A DNA stretch of 6,827 nucleotides from Syntrophomonas sp. UBA4911 (GCA_002398105.1 DHCD01000004.1:31272-38098), one strand, 5' to 3'; counted from the stretch's first letter, positions 1-6,207 are shown. A program made the numbers and translations. The notes: generated from the letters alone by a model not told the origin.

Positions 1-162
1 AAAAAGGATGAATTTTACGCAAGGCAAAGCAGACGATTTGTGGAAGATGCTTTTGGAGGGTCATTACCAAAATTTCTGGCCGCTTTTATCGGCGGTGAAA
101 AACTAAACGATAAGCAGGCGGCTGAGCTGAAAAAGCTGATTGATGCCCATAAGGAGGATTGA
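1..162 (+). CDS. BlaI/MecI-type transcriptional repressor, C-terminal end (partial)
   Basis: The window opens inside a reading frame (frame 1) that runs 53 codons to a TGA at 160-162. The visible protein contains the stretches FVEDAFGGSLPKFLAAFI and LNDKQAAELKKLID. These resemble the C-terminal dimerisation region of BlaI/MecI/CopY repressors, where a helix holding a 'GS...L..F' segment is followed by a helix beginning around 'L...E...L..L'. The family binds operator DNA as a dimer and is inactivated when the partner BlaR1-type protease is triggered. The N-terminal winged-helix DNA-binding part lies outside the window. The call rests on this tail plus the M56 protease gene that starts 2 bases after its stop, which is the standard blaI-blaR1 arrangement. 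The operator and promoter would lie upstream and cannot be seen. Confidence 0.8.
   Translation, partial: KKDEFYARQSRRFVEDAFGGSLPKFLAAFIGGEKLNDKQAAELKKLIDAHKED
151..157 (+). promoter_or_regulatory. Ribosome binding site that fixes the M56 gene start
   Basis: AAGGAGG lies inside the last codons of the repressor gene and ends 7 bases before the ATG at 165. A TTG at 159 in the same frame is only 1 base from this site, too close to be used, so ATG 165 is the better start. The placement implies translational coupling with the repressor gene. Confidence 0.8.
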
Positions 163-164
163 CG

Positions 165-2480
165 ATGCTGGAGGAACTGTTCCTTACCGTTTTGAATATG
201 AGCCTGACGGCAAGTTATGTGATCCTTTTCGTAATCCTCGCCAGGCTGCCCCTGAAGAGAGCGCCGCAAATTATTCCCTATGCACTTTGGATCGTGGTGG
301 CATTCCGGCTCGTTTGCCCGTTTTCTTTTGAGAGCATATTCAGCTTGATGCCGCAGAACACTTCGCCGCTGTATATGGCCTCTCCATCGACTCCTCAAAT
401 CAACAGCGGGCCAGGAAACATGGACGCGATTATGACCGGGACATTGTCCGCACCAGTTGTGGAAGCCGGTATAACCCCTTTGCCGCTTTACGCGCAAATC
501 GGCGCCTATATCTGGATTACAGGCATTGCGGTCATGCTAATTTACAGCGTAGTGTCCGTTATGATTCTGAAAAGGCGGCTCAAAAACGCAAAGCTGACGG
601 ATACAGACATATATGAGGCGGATAACCTGAAAACCCCCTTCGTGCTCGGCTTTATCCGGCCCAAGATCTACATCCCGGCCGGATTGGGTGAAGAAGAACG
701 GCGTTATATTCTCCTTCACGAACAGACCCATGTACGACGCCGCGATCATGTCATAAAGCCTTTCGCATTCTTGGTGTTGTCCCTCCATTGGTTTAATCCG
801 CTGGTGTGGATTGGGTTTCTGCTGATGAGCACGGATATGGAGCTTTCCTGCGATGAAAAAGTGCTGAAGGAAATGGGCGCCGGAATTAAGAAATCTTATG
901 CCGCGTCGCTGCTATCCCTGGCAACCGGAAGGCGCATCCTGACCGGAAGTCCGCTTGCTTTCGGCGAGGGGAATGTGAAAGGCCGGATCAAAAACGTGCT
1001 GAGCTATAAAAAGCCTGGGGCCTGGGTCATCGTTGCAGCGGTTGCGCTCGCCGCGGCCTTGGGCATAGGACTTGCGGCGAACAGGTCAACCGCTGCTGCC
1101 GGCGATTATGATTTTACCAGCTTCAGCGTGAATGGGTTCATGCTCGGCGCCGATATAAGCGAAATAGATACGTCAACTCTTACTCCCGCGGAACCATTGC
1201 AGGCCCAGGAGGGATACGATTTTAACTTTGAGGAAGTGCGCTATAGTGCTGACGAGTATACCGGGCGGCTTAGGAAAGTGTTGGTCAACGTGTATGACGG
1301 CGCCTATATTCCGTCTGTGATCATTCATAAGGACGAAGGCCCGGTATATATCCCCCATAATCTGAATACCATTGAGCAGGTTATCAATGTTTTCGGCCCA
1401 GGCAAGAGCGGTTGGCAGGACAGAGAGCAAAGGCTTCGCTACATGGAATACCGTCAGCAAGAAGGAAGATTATCGGCAACGGTCAGGTTTGTCTATACAG
1501 ATGGTATATCGGACAGGGGAACAAACCATCATCTTGTCTGGGTAATTGCGGAGAGCAGTTTGCCATATCCGTCTTCCGCACAAGTGTCGACCGCCGAGCC
1601 GATTACATTTTCATCGGCTGAAACCGACCTGAAAAGACTTGGAACAATCGCCTTTGATACTTATATGGCTTTTCGTATGAGTCCAAAGACGCCTGTAGAA
1701 GAACGCGTTGCCTCTTATCAACTGAATGACATTTCCGTTCTGGCCGGCGACATCAAGGAGTTCTGCGTGTCCCTGAATTATGATTTTACTACCGATAATG
1801 ACGGCTTCATCAGTCCCGGACACGGCGCGAAGGGCAAGGGAACCTGGCCGGATAATTATATGGAAATAAGGGTCAAATATGCTTACGATGATGTTTACGC
1901 GATAAAGAGCATTGGCACGGGCGGCGGCGGGCAGGGGCTTGAGCCATATGCGCCGTCACAGACGGCGCTGGAGCCTGCTGTCCCGGAATTGCCGCTTGAG
2001 CAAACAGTGGGCGCCGATATGGCGGAGCTTGACTATGCTTCTGATGATATCGTGATTTTTCACGGCTATTTCGGACTGTTTGTATACGACCTTGATTCGC
2101 TCAGGATTATCCGCAGTTTGGACTTGAAGCCTCTGAATTGTCATTATACCCAAGGTGACGACTACTGCGAAGTTTCGGTCAGCAGGGACGGAAATACGGT
2201 GCAATTACACCCGGTGAGCAGTAAGAATATGTATGTATATACGGTTTCAAGCAATACCTTGCGGGAAACAGCTTATCAGCCGATGAAGGAGCGGTTTGGC
2301 AGCCGCTTGGTCCCCATAGAAAATGCGGTTGGTTCTAATGAAATTGGAAGCTACAGTGTCAATGCAGTCAAGTTTGATACGGGCGAATACGGATATCTCT
2401 ATACCTACGACTGGACGCTTCGCACCCTCTCTTATGTACGCGATGATATGATGCACAGCTTGTTTGGTATAGAAAACTAA
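165..2480 (+). CDS. M56-family (BlaR1-type) membrane metalloprotease with a large non-penicillin-binding outer region
   Basis: This is a 771-residue membrane signalling protease, read from ATG 165 because of the ribosome site at 151-157. By family knowledge, M56 proteins sense an outside signal and relieve repression by the BlaI partner encoded just upstream. Hydrophobic segments lie near residues 6-28, 37-58, 112-136 and 197-222, with another at about 286-307. The zinc motif HEQTH (H185, E186, H189) lies between the third and fourth segments. E226 in the following ELSCDE motif is the probable third zinc ligand, so the protease core looks intact. After the last membrane segment come about 460 residues predicted to lie outside the cell. 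They lack an obvious SxxK/SxN/KTG penicillin-binding set seen in true BlaR1 sensors. The final part, about residues 605-771, has strand-rich stretches such as LFVYDLDSLRIIRSLDL and MYVYTVSSNTLRE, which suggests beta-propeller-like repeats. The natural signal is unknown. The M56 assignment is confident; the sensor call is inference. Confidence 0.9.
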   Translation: MLEELFLTVLNMSLTASYVILFVILARLPLKRAPQIIPYALWIVVAFRLVCPFSFESIFSLMPQNTSPLYMASPSTPQINSGPGNMDAIMTGTLSAPVVEAGITPLPLYAQIGAYIWITGIAVMLIYSVVSVMILKRRLKNAKLTDTDIYEADNLKTPFVLGFIRPKIYIPAGLGEEERRYILLHEQTHVRRRDHVIKPFAFLVLSLHWFNPLVWIGFLLMSTDMELSCDEKVLKEMGAGIKKSYAASLLSLATGRRILTGSPLAFGEGNVKGRIKNVLSYKKPGAWVIVAAVALAAALGIGLAANRSTAAAGDYDFTSFSVNGFMLGADISEIDTSTLTPAEPLQAQEGYDFNFEEVRYSADEYTGRLRKVLVNVYDGAYIPSVIIHKDEGPVYIPHNLNTIEQVINVFGPGKSGWQDREQRLRYMEYRQQEGRLSATVRFVYTDGISDRGTNHHLVWVIAESSLPYPSSAQVSTAEPITFSSAETDLKRLGTIAFDTYMAFRMSPKTPVEERVASYQLNDISVLAGDIKEFCVSLNYDFTTDNDGFISPGHGAKGKGTWPDNYMEIRVKYAYDDVYAIKSIGTGGGGQGLEPYAPSQTALEPAVPELPLEQTVGADMAELDYASDDIVIFHGYFGLFVYDLDSLRIIRSLDLKPLNCHYTQGDDYCEVSVSRDGNTVQLHPVSSKNMYVYTVSSNTLRETAYQPMKERFGSRLVPIENAVGSNEIGSYSVNAVKFDTGEYGYLYTYDWTLRTLSYVRDDMMHSLFGIEN

Positions 2481-2501
2481 GTAAAGAAGTCAGTATTCTT
2501 T

Positions 2502-2529
2502 TTAAGCCGCCACCAATGTGGCGGCTTAA
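2502..2529. terminator. Strong hairpin after the M56 gene, possible terminator
   Basis: A perfect 12-bp stem (2502-2513 pairing with 2518-2529) with a 4-base loop, CAAT, lies 21 bases after the M56 stop codon. The core is GCCGCCAC/GTGGCGGC. The position suits transcription termination of the repressor-protease unit. There is no T-run after the stem on the + strand: the T-rich stretch lies before it, which would read as A's on the - strand. It is therefore not a textbook intrinsic terminator in either direction, and it may instead protect the 3' end of the mRNA. Confidence 0.5.
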
Positions 2530-2566
2530 CTGACGGGACCTCTGCCGGTAAAAATTTGCCGCCACT

Positions 2567-2718
2567 TTACTGGTCTCTTGCATTATCCAGCTCAATAAAC
2601 AATTTGCCCCTGCTCAGGTAAGCCCCGTCAAATCTTTATCGGCAATCAGTATAATCTTCGGCAGCGGACGAAATTCATTATCGCGCAATCCTTTTGCCAA
2701 GGTGCAATGTATGATCAT
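2567..2718 (-). pseudogene. Possible frameshifted small gene remnant
   Basis: On the - strand an ATG at 2718 opens a 34-codon frame containing FRPLPKIILIADKD, ending at a TGA at 2616-2614. A neighbouring frame, open from about 2635 to a TAA at 2569-2567, reads DGAYLSRGKLFIELDNARDQ. Joining the two frames near 2630-2637 would give one protein-like sequence of about 50 residues ending in that second segment, as expected of a gene tail broken by a small insertion or deletion. No ribosome site is seen before the ATG (the preceding bases are A/T only), and I do not recognise the family. The call depends only on how protein-like the two segments look, and chance open frames are a real alternative. 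Confidence 0.2.
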
Positions 2719-2728
2719 TTTTATTTAT

Positions 2729-2757
2729 TTGGCAGGCAGTAATAAATTGTGTAAAAT
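2729..2757 (+). promoter_or_regulatory. Candidate sigma-A promoter with no clear gene downstream
   Basis: TTGGCA (2729-2734) and TAAAAT (2752-2757) are separated by 17 bases, each one base away from the -35 and -10 consensus. A transcript would begin near 2764. The next good gene start is 360 bases away at 3125, so this could drive a short RNA, a long leader for the downstream gene, or nothing. The surrounding DNA is A/T-rich, which raises the chance of a false match. Confidence 0.35.
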
Positions 2758-2772
2758 AATAAACATCCTAGA

Positions 2773-2833
2773 CCAGAATCTTTATGTACCATGTGTAAAG
2801 CAGTAAACATCCAGGCAAAATAAAGATCTCTGG
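2773..2833. repeat. Imperfect inverted repeat
   Basis: CCAGAATCTTTA (2773-2784) faces TAAAGATCTCTGG (2821-2833), a 12-bp match with one unpaired base and a 36-base loop. A 9-base direct repeat, TAAACATCC, also occurs at 2760-2768 and 2804-2812. If the candidate promoter at 2729-2757 is active, this pair would lie just inside its transcript and could fold. The role is unknown. Confidence 0.35.
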
Positions 2834-2960
2834 CATAAATCACGTTAGGGGAATTGCCTTTGTTTGCCCTGACTCCGGATGGTATGCACGACTTTGTCGC
2901 GAATGACACCTTGGGTCCGGGGAATGCTATTGTAAAGGGCTAATTCCTGCTGATTCTCCG

Positions 2961-2982
2961 GCCAATATAATCTCCAATTGGC
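2961..2982. promoter_or_regulatory. Dyad upstream of the sigma-54 promoter, possible activator site
   Basis: GCCAAT (2961-2966) and ATTGGC (2977-2982) form an inverted repeat with a 10-base spacer, centred about 106 bases before the expected transcription start near 3078. Enhancer-binding activators of sigma-54 usually bind dyads about 80-150 bases upstream, so the position fits. The half sites are short and the activator is not in the window, so the role is inferred. Confidence 0.3.
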
Positions 2983-2991
2983 TTAAAACCA

Positions 2992-3007
2992 TATCGCAAT
3001 TTCGATA
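2992..3007. promoter_or_regulatory. Second dyad upstream of the sigma-54 promoter
   Basis: TATCG (2992-2996) and CGATA (3003-3007) form an inverted repeat with a 6-base spacer. It is centred 28 bases after the centre of the dyad at 2961-2982 and about 78 bases before the expected start site. Its half sites differ from those of the first dyad, so the two are not obvious copies of one operator. It is a weak candidate for a regulator site. Confidence 0.25.
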
Positions 3008-3050
3008 CCCTGACTGCATACGCTAAATACTGCTATCTGTTTTGTAAATG

Positions 3051-3068
3051 TTGGCATGAAAATTGCAT
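3051..3068 (+). promoter_or_regulatory. Sigma-54 (RpoN/SigL) -24/-12 promoter
   Basis: TTGGCATG-AAAA-TTGCAT closely matches the sigma-54 consensus TGGCACG-N4-TTGCW. The essential GG is at 3053-3054 and the essential GC at 3065-3066, with exactly 10 bases between them. Only one base of the -24 element (T for C) differs from consensus. Transcription would start near 3078, 47 bases before the gene at 3125. Sigma-54 promoters need an ATP-driven enhancer-binding activator, so the downstream genes would be tightly inducible. Confidence 0.75.
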
Positions 3069-3124
3069 TAATCTTAATTTGCATGTTATATATTTCACAA
3101 TTTTAGCGAAAAGGAAGGTGCTCA

Positions 3125-3661
3125 ATGAGAACTGCGAAAGAGATTAAGATTAACTACCATACGAAAGCTGCCTATGAACTGGCAAGCTCACTTCCTTGTC
3201 CTAAGTCTGCAAACGACGTATATTCTCTTGGCGTAAGTCTGCAGTACTGTATCAGGGCCAAATATCTTGAACTCGCGGGGCAAAATATCGGCAAAGATTT
3301 CCTGATTGACCAGGCAGCGCAGCAGCTGGCAATTAAAAATAAAATGGAAGAACTGGCAGCCTTCAAATTGAATGTTCTCTTGGGGAAGTTCTACGATCAA
3401 GGCGGTCCAATCATTGAAGACCCGGTATCGAAACAAATGGTGAAGGAAATTCAGCCTTTCTTCAATCGGATTATAAGCCTCTTTCTCCAGTCTCTGGATG
3501 AGATCACTTACCAGGCTGTCACCCAAAATATGGGTGTTCAGGAAATGGTGTCTGAAGTCATCCGTCAGATTAACGAAACCTACAATGCTCTGGGAAAAAT
3601 GTTCCCGGTTAAAGAAATTGAAGGAGCCTTCGCTGATTTGCTGGATATAATACCATCTTAA
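3125..3661 (+). CDS. Unrecognised 178-residue protein, first gene of the hydrogenase cluster
   Basis: The start ATG is preceded by AAGGAAGG (3111-3118) at a 6-base spacing, and a sigma-54 promoter lies 57 bases upstream, so this is very likely a true gene. I do not recognise the family. The protein has no signal peptide, membrane segment or Cys-rich cluster motif (Cys25 and Cys42 are among its few cysteines). It looks mostly helical: long stretches without Pro or Gly, such as residues 60-85, alternate charged and hydrophobic residues, and there are FFNRIISLFLQSLDEI and VIRQINETYNALGKM segments. This suggests a soluble cytoplasmic helical-bundle protein. It ends 126 bases before the NuoE-like gene on the same strand. 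Its position suggests a regulatory, assembly or accessory role linked to the hydrogenase, but no function can be read from the sequence. Confidence 0.85.
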   Translation: MRTAKEIKINYHTKAAYELASSLPCPKSANDVYSLGVSLQYCIRAKYLELAGQNIGKDFLIDQAAQQLAIKNKMEELAAFKLNVLLGKFYDQGGPIIEDPVSKQMVKEIQPFFNRIISLFLQSLDEITYQAVTQNMGVQEMVSEVIRQINETYNALGKMFPVKEIEGAFADLLDIIPS

Positions 3662-3686
3662 CCTGCCAATCTTATAAAACTGCCAG

Positions 3687-3702
3687 TTGATACTGCTATC
3701 AA
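3687..3702. repeat. Short hairpin between the unknown gene and the NuoE-like gene
   Basis: TTGATA and TATCAA form a perfect 6-bp stem around the loop CTGC. A CAG/CTG pair outside it could extend the stem past a 2-base bulge. The following GTGGTTTATTTTC is only partly T-rich, so this is at best a leaky terminator or a processing site. It might lower the amount of hydrogenase message relative to the first gene. Confidence 0.35.
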
Positions 3703-3756
3703 GGCTGTGGTTTATTTTCAACCAAACCCACTTAAGAACTACGGGCAGTGAATTTG

Positions 3757-3762
3757 TATAAT
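3757..3762 (+). promoter_or_regulatory. Possible -10 element before the NuoE-like gene
   Basis: A perfect TATAAT lies 25 bases before the start codon at 3788. No good -35 box is found at 16-18 bases upstream (the nearest, TTAAGA at 3732, is poor and 19 bases away). It could give a weak secondary promoter for the hydrogenase subunits, but a chance match in A/T-rich spacer DNA is as likely. Confidence 0.25.
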
Positions 3763-3774
3763 AATTTGTGAAAT

Positions 3775-3780
3775 GAGGAG
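3775..3780 (+). promoter_or_regulatory. Ribosome binding site that fixes the NuoE-like gene start
   Basis: GAGGAG ends 7 bases before ATG 3788. The in-frame ATG at 3773 overlaps this site and has no ribosome site of its own, so the shorter protein starting at 3788 is preferred. Confidence 0.8.
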
Positions 3781-3787
3781 CAATCTT

Positions 3788-4297
3788 ATGCGTAATTACA
3801 ATGAAAATGTACAGGATATGCGCTATCTCACCCTTGATAAAATCATGGACAAATACCGTGATACGACGATCAAAATCATTCCGGTTCTGCAGGAAACCCA
3901 GGAAATATTCGGCTATATCCCGGAAAAAGCCATAAAAGCCATTGCCAGTACACTTGAAATCCCTTCCAGTGAAATTTATGGGGTGGCAACTTTTTACGGA
4001 CAATTTCATCTGCAGGTCCGCGGGGAGAACATTATCCGCGTGTGCACGGGAACTGCCTGCCATGTGCAGGGCAGCGGCAGGATTTTGGAATCAATTATGA
4101 AAACCCTGGGTTTGGCAGACGGGGTTATGACCACCGAAGATCTGAAGTTTACGGTTGAACCGGTTGCCTGTCTGGGTGCTTGCGGCATGGCTCCGGTGAT
4201 AATGATAAATGAGGATGCTTATGGAAGAGTCAGCCTCAATGACATTCCGGAAATAATCGCGCGTTATCAGGAAAAGGACGGGGAAGAAAATGCATAG
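3788..4297 (+). CDS. hydC: NuoE-like [2Fe-2S] subunit of NAD(P)-linked hydrogenase (HydC/HndA/HymA type)
   Basis: This 169-residue protein has the usual length and layout of the 24-kDa NuoE family. A helical N-terminal half contains the typical IIPVLQETQEIFGYIPEKAI and YGVATFYGQFHL stretches, and a thioredoxin-like [2Fe-2S] domain follows. The four cluster ligands are all present as C86-x4-C91 (in RVCTGTACH) and C128-x3-C132 (in CLGACG). In HydABC-type hydrogenases this soluble subunit sits beside the NuoF-like subunit, and its cluster contacts the flavin-bearing partner. It overlaps the next gene by 8 bases, so the two are translated together. The start at 3788 is chosen over the ATG at 3773 by its ribosome site. 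The same family also serves complex I and NAD-linked formate dehydrogenases. The hydrogenase assignment comes from the downstream genes, and hndA or hymA would be equally valid names. Confidence 0.93.
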   Translation: MRNYNENVQDMRYLTLDKIMDKYRDTTIKIIPVLQETQEIFGYIPEKAIKAIASTLEIPSSEIYGVATFYGQFHLQVRGENIIRVCTGTACHVQGSGRILESIMKTLGLADGVMTTEDLKFTVEPVACLGACGMAPVIMINEDAYGRVSLNDIPEIIARYQEKDGEENA

Positions 4298-6146
4298 CTT
4301 AAATGGACTGCGCCAACAATTTCAATACACATTCAATGAATCCCACAAGCGAGCCCGAATCGTAATCGGCCTGGGAACATGCGGTATTGCCGCCGGCGCA
4401 GAAAAAGTCTGGACTGCAGTCAGCAATTATATTGAGACCCAGGGACTGGAAATTGCCATGATGGCGACCGGATGCGTCGGCATGTGCTATGCCGAACCCC
4501 TTATGGAAGTTCACCTGCCAGGTGAACCGCGTTTTATCTATGGCAATCTAAAACCTGAAAACGCAGTAGCTATTTTGAAGCGGCATCTTCAGGAGGGAAG
4601 TCCTTCTCCTGAATACATTGTGGCCCAGGACCCCAGGGGGTATGAAGCGGCCGCTAATATCGTCAAGCTGGGTGATACGCCTTTCTATAAGGAACAAGTT
4701 AAGAATGTTCTGGGGCGCTGCGGGCTTATTGATCCGGATCAAATCTCCCATTATATTGCCTGCCATGGGTATGAGGCATTGGAAAAAGTTTTGGACGAAA
4801 TGAGTCCGATCAAGGTTATCCGGGAAATCAGCAATTCCGGTTTGAGAGGCCGTGGAGGAGGAGGTTTTCCCACCGGCCGCAAATGGGAGGCAGCCTACAA
4901 CTCTCCCGGCAGCAAGAAATATGTGGTATGCAATGCTGACGAGGGAGATCCCGGCGCTTTCATGGACCGCAGTATACTGGAAGGCGATCCCCATGAATTG
5001 CTGGAAGGAATGGCGATCTGCGGATATGCTATCGGGGCGGATGAGGGTTATATCTACGTCCGGGCCGAGTATCCGCTGGCTATCAAGCGGCTGCAAAAAG
5101 CCATTCATGATGCTGAATCCGTGGGTATCCTGGGAGACAATATCCTGGACAGCGGATTCAACTTTAAAATTCATATCGCCGCCGGCGCCGGCGCTTTTGT
5201 CTGCGGCGAGGAAACCGCCCTCATGCATTCCATTGAAGGTAAGCGCGGCATGCCCCGAATGCGGCCTCCTTATCCCGCCCAATCAGGTTTGTGGGACAAG
5301 CCCACCAACATTAATAATGTTGAGACTTATGCCAATATCCCCCATATCATCCGCCGGGGGGCGGACTGGTTTGCCGGCATGGGCACCGGCAACAGCAAGG
5401 GATCCAAAGTGTTCGCGCTGACCGGCAAGATCAAACGGACCGGCCTGGCCGAAGTCCCTATCGGTATTTCTCTGCGGGATATCGTTTTTAATATCGGGGG
5501 TGGAATCCAGAACGACAAAGGTTATAAGGCGGTTCAAATCGGCGGACCCTCCGGCGGCTGTATTCCGGAAAGCCTGCTTGACACCCCGGTCGATTACGAT
5601 TCCCTTTTGCAGTTGGGAGCCATGATGGGGTCAGGCGGCTTGGTCATCATGGACGAAGATACCTGCATGGTTGACGTGGCCCGATACTTCCTGCACTTTA
5701 CCCAGGACGAGTCCTGCGGCAAATGCGCACCCTGCCGTGAAGGGACTATGCGTATGCTGCAGATTCTGGAGAAGATTTGCGATGGCCAGGGCAGGCCCGA
5801 AGACCTTGATACTTTGGAAAGTTTATGCCGGGTGGTCCAATCCACATCTCTGTGCGGTCTGGGCCAGTCTGCCCCCAATCCGGTGCTGGCGACTTTACGC
5901 TATTTCCGTTCAGAATATGAAGCCCATATTTATGATAAAAAATGTCCTGCCGGGGTTTGTACCAATCTGTTAACTTATAAGATCAATGCTGAAAAATGCA
6001 AGGGCTGTACCCTGTGTAAGAACGTGTGCCCGGTAGATGCTATTGCCGGAGAAAGAAAACAGCCCCACACCATTATTGAAGATATGTGCATTCGTTGCGG
6101 CACGTGTATATCCAAGTGTACTTTTAATGCGATTTATAAGGGCTAG
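4290..6146 (+). CDS. hydB: NuoF-like FMN/NAD(H)-binding Fe-S subunit of NAD(P)-linked hydrogenase (HydB/HndC/HymB type)
   Basis: This 618-residue protein has the four-part HydB layout and is longer than plain NuoF. Residues about 22-110 form a thioredoxin-like [2Fe-2S] domain. The FMN/NAD(H) core has the glycine-rich loop GRGGGGFPTG (residues 187-196), a CNADEGDPGAFMDR segment and CGEETAL at C305. An SLBB-like region lies at about 390-470. A [4Fe-4S] site uses C476, C479, C482 (CGKCAPC) and C522 (SLCGLG). The C-terminus carries two ferredoxin clusters, C570/C573/C576/C580 and C600/C603/C606/C610. In bifurcating hydrogenases this subunit oxidises or reduces NAD(H) at its flavin and links to ferredoxin. 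In the N-terminal domain, C62 and C66 are present, but the first pair is reduced to one cysteine (C31 in GTCGIAAGA, with Gly27 where a Cys is usual). The ATG at 4290 overlaps the hydC stop. Confidence in the family is very high; the exact electron acceptor is inferred. Confidence 0.95.
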   Translation: MHSLNGLRQQFQYTFNESHKRARIVIGLGTCGIAAGAEKVWTAVSNYIETQGLEIAMMATGCVGMCYAEPLMEVHLPGEPRFIYGNLKPENAVAILKRHLQEGSPSPEYIVAQDPRGYEAAANIVKLGDTPFYKEQVKNVLGRCGLIDPDQISHYIACHGYEALEKVLDEMSPIKVIREISNSGLRGRGGGGFPTGRKWEAAYNSPGSKKYVVCNADEGDPGAFMDRSILEGDPHELLEGMAICGYAIGADEGYIYVRAEYPLAIKRLQKAIHDAESVGILGDNILDSGFNFKIHIAAGAGAFVCGEETALMHSIEGKRGMPRMRPPYPAQSGLWDKPTNINNVETYANIPHIIRRGADWFAGMGTGNSKGSKVFALTGKIKRTGLAEVPIGISLRDIVFNIGGGIQNDKGYKAVQIGGPSGGCIPESLLDTPVDYDSLLQLGAMMGSGGLVIMDEDTCMVDVARYFLHFTQDESCGKCAPCREGTMRMLQILEKICDGQGRPEDLDTLESLCRVVQSTSLCGLGQSAPNPVLATLRYFRSEYEAHIYDKKCPAGVCTNLLTYKINAEKCKGCTLCKNVCPVDAIAGERKQPHTIIEDMCIRCGTCISKCTFNAIYKG

Positions 6147-6200
6147 CTGGACTTCAACCCGGCAGATCAATTTGCGTATGGGGACAATATATACTTTGTA

Positions 6201-6207
6201 GGAGGAG
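6201..6207 (+). promoter_or_regulatory. Ribosome binding site of the hydA-type gene
   Basis: GGAGGAG ends 6 bases before ATG 6214 and is the strongest ribosome site in the window. It suits a gene separated from its upstream neighbour by 67 bases, so not directly coupled to it. I see no promoter or terminator in that spacer. Confidence 0.75.

Larger units (their letters stand above)
2481..3124. other. Intergenic region without a convincing gene
   Basis: These 644 bases separate the repressor-protease unit from the hydrogenase cluster. Besides the hairpin at 2502-2529 and the sigma-54 promoter at 3051-3068, they contain a sigma-A-like promoter (2729-2757), an imperfect inverted repeat (2773-2784 with 2821-2833), two short dyads (2961-2982 and 2992-3007) and short open stretches on both strands that may be decayed gene ends. 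None of the open stretches has a good ribosome site and usable length together. No tRNA, riboswitch or insertion sequence was recognised. Confidence 0.6.

Noticed and set aside
1912..1930. TTGGCACG sequence resembling a sigma-54 -24 element
   Set aside because: The spacing region is followed by GCGGG rather than TTGCW, and it lies deep inside the M56 coding sequence.
2721..2909. 62-codon - strand frame in the intergenic region
   Set aside because: It would need a GTG start with a poor ribosome site, and the translated sequence has no recognisable features.
3063..3084. Second TTGCAT as an alternative sigma-54 -12 element
   Set aside because: There is no GG 10 bases before its GC (the bases there are TA), so it cannot form a -24/-12 pair.
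3773..3787. Earlier ATG for the NuoE-like gene
   Set aside because: The ATG overlaps the GAGGAG ribosome site that serves ATG 3788, and it has no ribosome site of its own.
3188..4063. 291-codon open frame on the - strand
   Set aside because: It runs antisense across the unknown gene and the conserved NuoE-like gene, has no ribosome site and shows no protein-like domain. It is a shadow of the + strand genes.
4548..5282. 244-codon open frame on the - strand
   Set aside because: It lies fully antisense to the well-conserved NuoF-like gene and has no recognisable motif.
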